Translations under genes and position numbers: made by a program
DNA from: Desmodus rotundus
Lineage: Eukaryota > Chordata > Mammalia > Chiroptera > Phyllostomidae
DNA: 64,000 nucleotides
Assembly (NCBI RefSeq): GCF_022682495.2
Contig: NW_026527313.1
Location: 186,001-250,000, forward strand
Reading direction: 5' to 3'
The notes under the pieces: generated by a model
Database searches by the model: none
Seen by the model: the letters and a program-made list of their open reading frames with translations, nothing else
What the model was told of the DNA's origin: nothing
In this document: positions 1 through 6,824 of the stretch, one piece after another
How positions within the stretch are numbered: position 1 is the first letter of the stretch
How the letters are laid out: each line of letters opens with the position of its first letter

Positions 1-30
1 CGAGAGAGGGCGCCTGGGACCCGAGAGAGC
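1..30 (+). repeat. Tail of a truncated C segment
   Basis: These 30 bases match the last 30 bases of every C segment, including both CGAGAGAG copies. The array therefore continues beyond the left edge of the window. Confidence 0.9.
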
Positions 31-1002
31 CCCGGGGAGAGTCCGAGGCCTGGCCGCAGAGGCTGCCATTGCCTCCCCGGGCTCCTACCATGGGGCCTGA
101 CCGTGTTCGCCCGAGGCCCAGGTTCACCGCAGGTGAATGCCTTTTGCGGACGCCAAGGACAGGAGGTCGCCGATTCCCTCACAGAGGTGGGGGTTCGAGC
201 TCTGGGGGACTGAGGTCGCAGCGGTCACACTCCATTTTTGGGTGGTTCCGCAGAGACTGGAGGGTTGAAGCGGCTGGGTCCAAGTCTGCCGCCTTGTGGC
301 AGGGTGGGGGCTTTGCAGGCGAAGCAAGGCTCTTAGCCTCCCAGGCGGGGCACAGGCCAGACTCCCCAAGGGAAAACCGGTCCTTGGTCCAGGGTCCCGC
401 CCCCCCGCCCGGAACCGCTCCACCTGGCGCGGAACCGTGGCCGGCCCCTCTTCCAGGCACCAGGTCCCTAGTTCTTTCCTGGCACTCTGCCTCTGCGGGG
501 GTGGGAGAGCTGCTGGGAAGTGTGGTCCACGGGAAATCGCGCGGTCCTCTGTGTGGCAGGGAGGGCCTCCGTTAACTCTGACACCAGCCCAGGGACCCTG
601 TGGACCTGGCCTGATATCTCAAGGGGGGGGCACGTTGCCCGGAGGGATGCTCTTGGGGTGGGGCCTGCCTGCGCCTGCGCGGCCCCGCCTCTTGGCCCGA
701 AACCACCCAGCCGCGGCTCGGACAAAAGCCATCTCCTGGGGGCCTCCCCCCTGTTCTTCCATCCGTAAAGGGGGACCCCTTTACGGATGGAAGAACAGGG
801 GGATCTTCGCAGTGGTTGGGACGGGACGGAGGGGTCTGCGGGTTTGCAGCCACGTAGGCCAGTTGCTGGCACCCCGGCCCCATGTGTCCCAGCTCCATGG
901 ACGAGGTGGGCCGCTTATGGCGGGATGCAGGCGTCCTGCGGGGGTCAGGGGACGGCGTGGGCACTCCCCGGGCGAGAGAGGGCGCCTGGGACCCGAGAGA
1001 GC
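31..1002 (+). repeat. First A monomer (vA 31-517, C 518-1002), diverged
   Basis: This is a complete A monomer with head type T and t after cagtggt. It carries at least five changes not seen in other A monomers: 374 a, 390 c, 403 c, 537 t and 552 t. Its C ends with gctggcacc, a form usual in B-side C segments and rare in A-side ones. The palindrome lies at 747-802 and is intact. The excess of private changes suggests weaker homogenisation here, as expected nearer an array edge. Confidence 0.9.
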
Positions 1003-1971
1003 ACCCGGGAAAATGCCCAGCCCTGGCCCCCGGGGCTCCAGTGGCCTCCCCAGGCTCCTGCCGTGGGGCCTGGTCCCGCTCACCTGGGCCCAGGTTCTCC
1101 GCAGGTGAATGCCTTTTGCGGACACCAGGGACCACAGGCCGCGGATCCCTTCACGGGCAGGGGGGGTTCAGGCTTTTTGAACCCAGGTCGCAGCGCACAC
1201 AGTCCCTTCTCGCAAAGTTCAGCCCAGACTTTAGAGAGTAGAAGCGTCTCGGTCCAAGTTTTCCGCCTCGGGGCAGGGTGGGGCCGTTTGAGCCAAGAGA
1301 GACTCTTAGCCCCCCAGGCAGGTCTCAGGCCCGAGACCCCCAGAGAGACCCGGTCCCTGGGCGTGGGTCCCGCCCGCCCGGGCCCGCCCCACCTGGCCCG
1401 GAACCGTGGCCGGCCCCTCTTCCCGGCCCCAGGTCCCTAGCTCTTCCCTGGCACTCTGCCTCTGGCGGGGTGGGAGACTGGCTGGCAAGTGTGGTCCACG
1501 TTAAAACGCGCGGTCCTCTGGGTGGCAGGGAGGGCCTCCGTTAACTCTGACACCAGCCCAGGGACCCTGTGGACCTGGCCTGATATCTCAAGGGGGGGGC
1601 ACGTTGCCCGGAGGGATGCTCTTGGGGTGGGGCCTGCCTGCGCCTGCGCGGCCCCGCCTCTTGGCCCGAAACCACCCAGCCGCGGCTCGGACAAAAGCCA
1701 TCTCCTGGGGGCCTCCCCCCTGTTCTTCCATCCGTAAAGGGGGACCCCTTTACGGATGGAAGAACAGGGGGATCTTCGCAGTGGTTGGGACGGGACGGAG
1801 GGGTCTGCGGGTTTGCAGCCACGTAGGCCAGTTGCTCGCACCCCGGCCCCATGTGTCCCAGCTCCATGGACGAGGTGGGCCGCTTATGGCGGGATGCAGG
1901 CGTCCTGCGGGGGTCAGGGGACGGCGTGGGCACTCCCCGGGCGAGAGAGGGCGCCTGGGACCCGAGAGAGC
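1003..1971 (+). repeat. Hybrid monomer: vB joined to an A-type C
   Basis: The vB part (1,003-1,486) is followed by a C (1,487-1,971) with A-side variants: gtggacctgg, eight G, gcctgcct, t after cagtggt, and gctcgcacccc. The next monomer starts with vB again, so the A-B alternation fails here. The pattern fits an unequal crossover or conversion within C. Private changes include a clustered replacement at 1,170-1,181, 1344 a, 1479 t and tt at 1,501-1,502. The vB is one base short because of the clustered change. Confidence 0.88.
1164..1184. repeat. Unique hairpin from a clustered replacement in vB
   Basis: GGGTTCA (1,164-1,170) and TGAACCC (1,178-1,184) are exact reverse complements around ggctttt. 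Other vB copies read gagctctgtggg here and have no such hairpin. About ten changed bases lie together in an otherwise near-identical monomer. Confidence 0.85.
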
Positions 1972-2940
1972 ACCCGGGAAAATGCCCAGCCCTGGCCCCC
2001 GGGGCTCCAGTGGCCTCCCCAGGCTCCTGCCGTGGGGCCTGGTCCCGCTCACCTGGGCCCAGGTTCTCCGCAGGTGAATGCCTTTTGCGGACACCAGGGA
2101 CCACAGGCCGCGGATCCCTTCACGGGCAGGGGGGGTTCGAGCTCTGTGTGACCCAGGTCACAGCGCACACAGTCCCTTCTCGCAAAGTTCAGCCCAGACT
2201 TTAGAGAGTAGAAGCGTCTCGGTCCAAGTTTTCCGCCTCGGGGCAGGGTGGGGCCGTTTGAGCCAAGAGAGACTCTTAGCCCCCCAGGCAGGTCTCATGC
2301 CCGAGACCCCCAGGGAGACCCGGTCCCTGGGCGTGGGTCCCGCCCGCCCGGGCCCGCCCCACCTGGCCCGGAACCGTGGCCGGCCCCTCTTGCCGGCCCC
2401 AGGTCCCTAGCTCTTCCCTGGCACTCTGCCTCTGGCGGGGTGGGAGACGGGCTGGCAAGTGTGGTCCACGGGAAAACGCGCGGTCCTCTGGGTGGCAGGG
2501 AGGGCCTCCGTTAACTCTGACACCAGCCCAGGGACCCTGTGCACCTGGCCTGATATCTCAAGGGAGGGGCACGTTGCCCGAGGGATGCTCTTGGGGTGGG
2601 GCCTGCTTGCGCCTGCGCGGCCCCGCCTCTTGGCCCGAAACCACCCAGCCGCGGCTCGGACAAAAGCCATCTCCTGGGGTCCTCCCCCCTGTTCTTCCAT
2701 CCGTAAAGGGGGACCCCTTTACGGATGGAAGAACAGGGGGATCTTCGCAGTGGTGGGGACGGGACGGAGGGGTCTGCGGGTTTGCAGCCACGTAGGCCAG
2801 TTGCTGGCACCCCGGCCCCATGTGTCCCAGCTCCATGGACGAGGTGGGCCGCTTATGGCGGGATGCAGGCGTCCTGCGGGGGTCAGGGGACGGCGTGGGC
2901 ACTCCCCGGGCGAGAGAGGGCGCCTGGGACCCGAGAGAGC
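1972..2940 (+). repeat. Extra B monomer (vB 1972-2456, C 2457-2940)
   Basis: This is the second vB in a row. Its vB has the linked TGTGACCCAGGTCACA variant at 2,147-2,162 and its C is class L with end R. Private changes are t in the ggtctcatgccc segment near 2,298, g near 2,392, t in ctcctggggtcc near 2,680, and a one-base loss in gcccgaggg near 2,578 that shortens C to 484 bp. After it the regular A-B register begins and holds to the end of the window. Confidence 0.9.
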
Positions 2941-3427
2941 CCCGGGGAGAGTCCGAGGCCTGGCCGCAGAGGCTGCCATTGCCTCCCCGGGCTCCTACCA
3001 TGGGGCCTGACCGTGTTCGCCCGAGGCCCAGGTTCACCGCAGGTGAATGCCTTTTGCGGACGCCAAGGACAGGAGGTCGCCGATTCCCTCACAGAGGTGG
3101 GGGTTCGAGCTCTGGGGGACTGAGGTCGCAGCGGTCACACTCCATTTTTGGGTGGTTCCGCAGAGACTGGAGGGTTGAAGCGGCTGGGTCCAAGTCTGCC
3201 GCCTTGTGGCAGGGTGGGGGCTTTGCAGGCGAAGCAAGGCTCTTAGCCTCCCAGGCGGGGCACAGGCCAGACTCCCCAAGGGAGAACCGGTCCTTGGTCG
3301 AGGGTCCCGCCCGCCCGCCCGGAACCGCTCCACCTGGCGCGGAACCGTGGCCGGCCCCTCTTCCAGGCACCAGGTGCCTAGTTCTTTCCTGGCACTCTGC
3401 CTCTGCGGGGGTGGGAGAGCTGCTGGG
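2941..3427 (+). repeat. vA segment (reference copy)
   Basis: This is the A-specific 487 bp. It starts after the gagagagc that ends every C and stops before aagtgtgg. It shares blocks with vB (caggtgaatgcc, gggttcgagctctg, ggtccaag, ggcagggtgg, gaaccgtggccggcc), with intervening sequence diverged and containing small indels; identity is roughly 70-75% by eye. It contains an FseI site (ggccggcc) and a four-run C-rich tract. Conserved blocks also align in the same phase with C, for example tttgcag and tgcgggggt. Confidence 0.9.
3306..3320 (-). other. Short-loop quadruplex motif on the - strand in vA
   Basis: The + strand shows four CCC runs separated by single G, so the - strand reads GGGCGGGCGGGCGGG. 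One-base loops give the most stable class of quadruplex. The same stretch contains overlapping Sp1-type GGGCGG cores. It is present in every vA; in the first A monomer a G is changed to C (403), which fuses two runs. Confidence 0.75.
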
Positions 3428-3566
3428 AAGTGTGGTCCACGGGAAAACGCGCGGTCCTCTGGGTGGCAGGGAGGGCCTCCGTTAACTCTGACACCAGCCC
3501 AGGGACCCTGTGGACCTGGCCTGATATCTCAAGGGGGGGGCACGTTGCCCGGAGGGATGCTCTTGG

Positions 3567-3601
3567 GGTGGGGCCTGCCTGCGCCTGCGCGGCCCCGCCT
3601 C
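3567..3601 (+). promoter_or_regulatory. NRF1-like element beside a GC box, in every C
   Basis: GCGCCTGCGC at 3,581-3,590 matches the known NRF1 core (GCGCMTGCGC), and the adjoining ggccccgcct contains a GC box on the - strand. It recurs once per 971 bp. No TATA box or transcript evidence is visible, so activity is not shown. Short GC-rich motifs can arise by chance in 68% GC DNA. Confidence 0.3.
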
Positions 3602-3656
3602 TTGGCCCGAAACCACCCAGCCGCGGCTCGGACAAAAGCCATCTCCTGGGGGCCTC

Positions 3657-3712
3657 CCCCCTGTTCTTCCATCCGTAAAGGGGGACCCCTTTACGGATGG
3701 AAGAACAGGGGG
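3657..3712. repeat. 56-bp palindrome, one per monomer (reference copy)
   Basis: Two 27-base arms (3,657-3,683 and 3,686-3,712) are exact reverse complements separated by GA. The arms begin with five C, pass through a gttcttccatccgtaaa core and end in four G next to the centre. The copy in the B-side C is at 4,627-4,682, and both recur every 1,942 bp. I read about 57 of 66 copies as perfect. The rest have one mismatch: at 10,455 and its equivalents in dimers 18, 25 and 27; an a at 18,225 and 22,109; an outermost mismatch in dimers 9 and 11; and 30,882. The structure can extrude as a cruciform in DNA or fold as a hairpin in RNA. Confidence 0.95.
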
Positions 3713-3727
3713 ATCTTCGCAGTGGTT

Positions 3728-3752
3728 GGGACGGGACGGAGGGGTCTGCGGG
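3728..3752 (+). other. G-quadruplex motif, 15 bp after the palindrome
   Basis: Four G-runs (3,728-3,730, 3,733-3,735, 3,741-3,744 and 3,750-3,752) are separated by loops of 2, 5 and 5 bases, which meets the standard G3+N1-7 rule. The first run is GGG in units with t after cagtggt and GGGG in units with g. The motif is present in every C segment I read. Confidence 0.8.
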
Positions 3753-3824
3753 TTTGCAGCCACGTAGGCCAGTTGCTCGCACCCCGGCCCCATGTGTCCC
3801 AGCTCCATGGACGAGGTGGGCCGC

Positions 3825-3835
3825 TTATGGCGGGA
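3825..3835 (+). promoter_or_regulatory. ATGGCGG element (YY1/E2F-like) in C
   Basis: ttATGGCGGGa resembles the YY1 core (ATGGCGG) and overlaps an E2F-type GGCGGGA. It is lost in the D-class copies reading ttattgcggg (for example near 10,622) and in one copy reading ttatggaggg (12,569). No functional evidence is visible. Confidence 0.2.
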
Positions 3836-3882
3836 TGCAGGCGTCCTGCGGGGGTCAGGGGACGGCGTGGGCACTCCCCGGG

Positions 3883-3911
3883 CGAGAGAGGGCGCCTGGG
3901 ACCCGAGAGAG
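3883..3911 (+). repeat. CGAGAGAG direct repeat at the C/v junction
   Basis: CGAGAGAG occurs at 3,883-3,890 and 3,904-3,911, 21 bp apart. The second copy ends one base before the C segment ends. This tract is absent from the aligned end of vA and vB, where tgcgggggt is followed about 37 bp later by gggaaaa rather than 70 bp later. Confidence 0.7.
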
Positions 3912-4087
3912 CACCCGGGAAAATGCCCAGCCCTGGCCCCCGGGGCTCCAGTGGCCTCCCCAGGCTCCTGCCGTGGGGCCTGGTCCCGCTCACCTGGGCC
4001 CAGGTTCTCCGCAGGTGAATGCCTTTTGCGGACACCAGGGACCACAGGCCGCGGATCCCTTCACGGGCAGGGGGGGTTCGAGCTCTG

Positions 4088-4103
4088 TGTGACCCAGGTC
4101 ACA
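4088..4103. repeat. Linked-variant inverted repeat TGTGACCCAGGTCACA
   Basis: Eight vB segments carry this form instead of tgggacccaggtcgca. Two substitutions 10 bases apart always occur together and create seven-base inverted arms. Copies are at 2,147, 4,088, 29,334, 35,160, 39,044, 42,928, 48,754 and 52,638. It also forms an everted pair of nuclear-receptor-like half-sites (TGACCC/AGGTCA). Confidence 0.85.
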
Positions 4104-4116
4104 GCGCACACAGTCC

Positions 4117-4155
4117 CTTCTCGCAAAGTTCAGCCCAGACTTTAGAGAGTAGAAG
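4117..4155. repeat. Imperfect hairpin in vB at the palindrome-equivalent position
   Basis: CTTCT (4,117-4,121) can pair with AGAAG (4,151-4,155), and AAAGT (4,125-4,129) with ACTTT (4,139-4,143), leaving a small internal loop and a nine-base terminal loop. It is the aligned counterpart of the C palindrome, with a similar order of cttc..aaag / cttta..gaag bases. This suggests that a hairpin existed in the ancestral ~485-bp unit and became perfect only in C. Confidence 0.55.
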
Positions 4156-4231
4156 CGTCTCGGTCCAAGTTTTCCGCCTCGGGGCAGGGTGGGGCCGTTT
4201 GAGCCAAGAGAGACTCTTAGCCCCCCAGGCA

Positions 4232-4249
4232 GGTCTCAGGCCCGAGACC
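4232..4249. repeat. Six-bp-arm hairpin in vB
   Basis: GGTCTC (4,232-4,237) is the reverse complement of GAGACC (4,244-4,249) around aggccc. It occurs in every vB. The loop varies (aggccc, cggccc in dimers 5, 12, 15 and 22, atgccc near 2,298) while both arms stay intact. Confidence 0.6.
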
Positions 4250-4279
4250 CCCAGGGAGACCCGGTCCCTGGGCGTGGGT

Positions 4280-4301
4280 CCCGCCCGCCCGGGCCCGCCC
4301 C
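4280..4301 (-). other. Short-loop quadruplex motif on the - strand in vB
   Basis: Five C-runs (4,280-4,282, 4,284-4,286, 4,288-4,290, 4,294-4,296 and 4,298-4,301) have spacers of 1, 1, 3 and 1 bases. The motif lies where vA has its own C-rich tract, so its position is kept despite divergence. Dimers 13 and 20 carry a c-to-t change inside it (27,600 and its equivalent). Confidence 0.7.
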
Positions 4302-4397
4302 ACCTGGCCCGGAACCGTGGCCGGCCCCTCTTCCCGGCCCCAGGTCCCTAGCTCTTCCCTGGCACTCTGCCTCTGGCGGGGTGGGAGACGGGCTGGC

Positions 4398-4882
4398 AAG
4401 TGTGGTCCACGGGAAAACGCGCGGTCCTCTGGGTGGCAGGGAGGGCCTCCGTTAACTCTGACACCAGCCCAGGGACCCTGTGCACCTGGCCTGATATCTC
4501 AAGGGAGGGGCACGTTGCCCGGAGGGATGCTCTTGGGGTGGGGCCTGCTTGCGCCTGCGCGGCCCCGCCTCTTGGCCCGAAACCACCCAGCCGCGGCTCG
4601 GACAAAAGCCATCTCCTGGGGGCCTCCCCCCTGTTCTTCCATCCGTAAAGGGGGACCCCTTTACGGATGGAAGAACAGGGGGATCTTCGCAGTGGTGGGG
4701 ACGGGACGGAGGGGTCTGCGGGTTTGCAGCCACGTAGGCCAGTTGCTGGCACCCCGGCCCCATGTGTCCCAGCTCCATGGACGAGGTGGGCCGCTTATGG
4801 CGGGATGCAGGCGTCCTGCGGGGGTCAGGGGACGGCGTGGGCACTCCCCGGGCGAGAGAGGGCGCCTGGGACCCGAGAGAGC
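4398..4882 (+). repeat. C segment, B side (reference copy)
   Basis: Same 485-bp constant segment as at 3,428-3,912. It differs at gtgcacc versus gtggacc, gggagggg versus eight G, gcttgcgc versus gcctgcgc, g versus t after cagtggt, and gctggc versus gctcgc. Its palindrome is at 4,627-4,682. Confidence 0.93.
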
Positions 4883-6824
4883 CCCGGGGAGAGTCCGAGG
4901 CCTGGCCGCAGAGGCTGCCATTGCCTCCCCGGGCTCCTACCATGGGGCCTGACCGTGTTCGCCCGAGGCCCAGGTTCACCGCAGGTGAATGCCTTTTGCG
5001 GACGCCAAGGACAGGAGGTCGCCGATTCCCTCACAGAGGTGGGGGTTCGAGCTCTGGGGGACTGAGGTCGCAGCGGTCACACTCCATTTTTGGGTGGTTC
5101 CGCAGAGACTGGAGGGTTGAAGCGGCTGGGTCCAAGTCTGCCGCCTTGTGGCAGGGTGGGGGCTTTGCAGGCGAAGCAAGGCTCTTAGCCTCCCAGGCGG
5201 GGCACAGGCCAGACTCCCCAAGGGAGAACCGGTCCTTGGTCGAGGGTCCCGCCCGCCCGCCCGGAACCGCTCCACCTGGCGCGGAACCGTGGCCGGCCCC
5301 TCTTCCAGGCACCAGGTCCCTAGTTCTTTCCTGGCACTCTGCCTCTGCGGGGGTGGGAGAGCTGCTGGGAAGTGTGGTCCACGGGAAAACGCGCGGTCCT
5401 CTGGGTGGCAGGGAGGGCCTCCGTTAACTCTGACACCAGCCCAGGGACCCTGTGGACCTGGCCTGATATCTCAAGGGGGGGGCACGTTGCCCGGAGGGAT
5501 GCTCTTGGGGTGGGGCCTGCCTGCGCCTGCGCGGCCCCGCCTCTTGGCCCGAAACCACCCAGCCGCGGCTCGGACAAAAGCCATCTCCTGGGGGCCTCCC
5601 CCCTGTTCTTCCATCCGTAAAGGGGGACCCCTTTACGGATGGAAGAACAGGGGGATCTTCGCAGTGGTTGGGACGGGACGGAGGGGTCTGCGGGTTTGCA
5701 GCCACGTAGGCCAGTTGCTCGCACCCCGGCCCCATGTGTCCCAGCTCCATGGACGAGGTGGGCCGCTTATGGCGGGATGCAGGCGTCCTGCGGGGGTCAG
5801 GGGACGGCGTGGGCACTCCCCGGGCGAGAGAGGGCGCCTGGGACCCGAGAGAGCACCCGGGAAAATGCCCAGCCCTGGCCCCCGGGGCTCCAGTGGCCTC
5901 CCCAGGCTCCTGCCGTGGGGCCTGGTCCCGCTCACCTGGGCCCAGGTTCTCCGCATGTGAATGCCTTTTGCGGACACCAGGGACCACAGGCCGCGGATCC
6001 CTTCACGGGCAGGGGGGGTTCGAGCTCTGTGGGACCCAGGTCGCAGCGCACACAGTCCCTTCTCGCAAAGTTCAGCCCAGACTTTAGAGAGTAGAAGCGT
6101 CTCGGTCCAAGTTTTCCGCCTCGGGGCAGGGTGGGGCCGTTTGAGCCAAGAGAGACTCTTAGCCCCCCAGGCAGGTCTCAGGCCCGAGACCCCCAGGGAG
6201 ACCCGGTCCCTGGGCGTGGGTCCCGCCCGCCCGGGCCCGCCCCACCTGGCCCGGAACCGTGGCCGGCCCCTCTTCCCGGCCCCAGGTCCCTAGCTCTTCC
6301 CTGGCACTCTGCCTCTGGCGGGGTGGGAGACGGGCTGGCAAGTGTGGTCCACGGGAAAACGCGCGGTCCTCTGGGTGGCAGGGAGGGCCTCCGTTAACTC
6401 TGACACCAGCCCAGGGACCCTGTGCACCTGGCCTGATATCTCAAGGGGGGGGCACGTTGCCCGGAGGGATGCTCTTGGGGTGGGGCCTGCCTGCGCCTGC
6501 GCGGCCCCGCCTCTTGGCCCGAAACCACCCAGCCGCGGCTCGGACAAAAGCCATCTCCTGGGGGCCTCCCCCCTGTTCTTCCATCCGTAAAGGGGGACCC
6601 CTTTACGGATGGAAGAACAGGGGGATCTTCGCAGTGGTGGGGACGGGACGGAGGGGTCTGCGGGTTTGCAGCCACGTAGGCCAGTTGCTCGCACCCGGGC
6701 CCCATGTGTCCCAGCTCCATGGACGAGGTGGGCCACTTATGGCGGGATGCAGGCGTCCTTCGGGGGTCAGGGGACGGCGTGGGCACTCCCCGGGCGAGAG
6801 AGGGCGCCTGGGACCCGAGAGAGC
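4883..6824 (+). repeat. Dimer 2
   Basis: Head T; t after cagtggt; vB start M (ccgcatgtg); class P; end G. Private a at 6,735 (ggccacttatgg). From 5,670 on it matches dimer 6 at +7,768 bp. Confidence 0.95.

Larger units (their letters stand above)
3428..3912 (+). repeat. C segment, A side (reference copy)
   Basis: This is the constant 485 bp, present after both vA and vB. The A-side and B-side copies of this dimer differ at only about five bases. The boundary is sharp: the last vA/vB mismatch is at 3,427 and the next difference begins at 3,913. The segment holds, in order, a G8 run, the GCGCCTGCGC element with a GC box, the 56-bp palindrome, a + strand quadruplex motif, the ATGGCGG element and a CGAGAGAG direct repeat. 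The palindrome centre (3,684.5) lies within about 15 bp of the segment midpoint (3,670). Confidence 0.93.
3913..4397 (+). repeat. vB segment (reference copy)
   Basis: This is the B-specific 485 bp, from acccggg to the base before aagtgtgg. It contains two hairpin-capable stretches, a C-rich quadruplex motif and an FseI site. It aligns with C in the same phase through gggaaaa, acctgg..c..ctc and gtttg.agcc blocks, which suggests that C and vB are ancient copies of one another. Confidence 0.9.
2941..4882 (+). repeat. Dimer 1
   Basis: Reference dimer used for the sub-feature coordinates below. Head T; t after cagtggt; vB standard with the linked TGTGACCCAGGTCACA variant; B-side C class L, end R. 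Private change g at about 3,375 (caccaggtgcc). The B half resembles those of dimers 14 and 21. Confidence 0.95.

Noticed and set aside
296..1108. Long open reading frames on both strands of every monomer (for example about 270 codons here and 187 codons on the - strand at 572-1,135)
   Set aside because: They overlap in several frames, consist of low-complexity G/P/R/A-rich translations, recur with the repeat and are broken by single-base variants. Few stops are expected at 68% GC, and no known domain is recognisable.
3014..3032. CENP-B box-like ttcg....a match (ttcgcccgaggccca)
   Set aside because: The TTCG and central A fit, but the required CGGG is replaced by CCCA. The reverse-strand candidate near cccgcctcttggcccgaaa has the wrong spacing.
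3321..3340. CTCF-like ccacctggcgcgg
   Set aside because: It has about three mismatches in the core relative to the known CTCF motif, too weak to annotate.
3657..3712. CRISPR-like regularly spaced palindromes
   Set aside because: The spacing is 971 bp, the intervening sequence is itself the same repeat, and there are no spacers or cas genes.
3971..4020. Splice-site-like gcag|gtgaatg in each v segment
   Set aside because: The match to splice consensus is short, is the same in every repeat and does not join open frames into anything recognisable.
4078..4090. Pol III B-box-like ggttcgagctc in vA and vB
   Set aside because: It lacks the final C of GWTCRANNC, no A box or T-run terminator lies at suitable distance, and no tRNA cloverleaf can be drawn.
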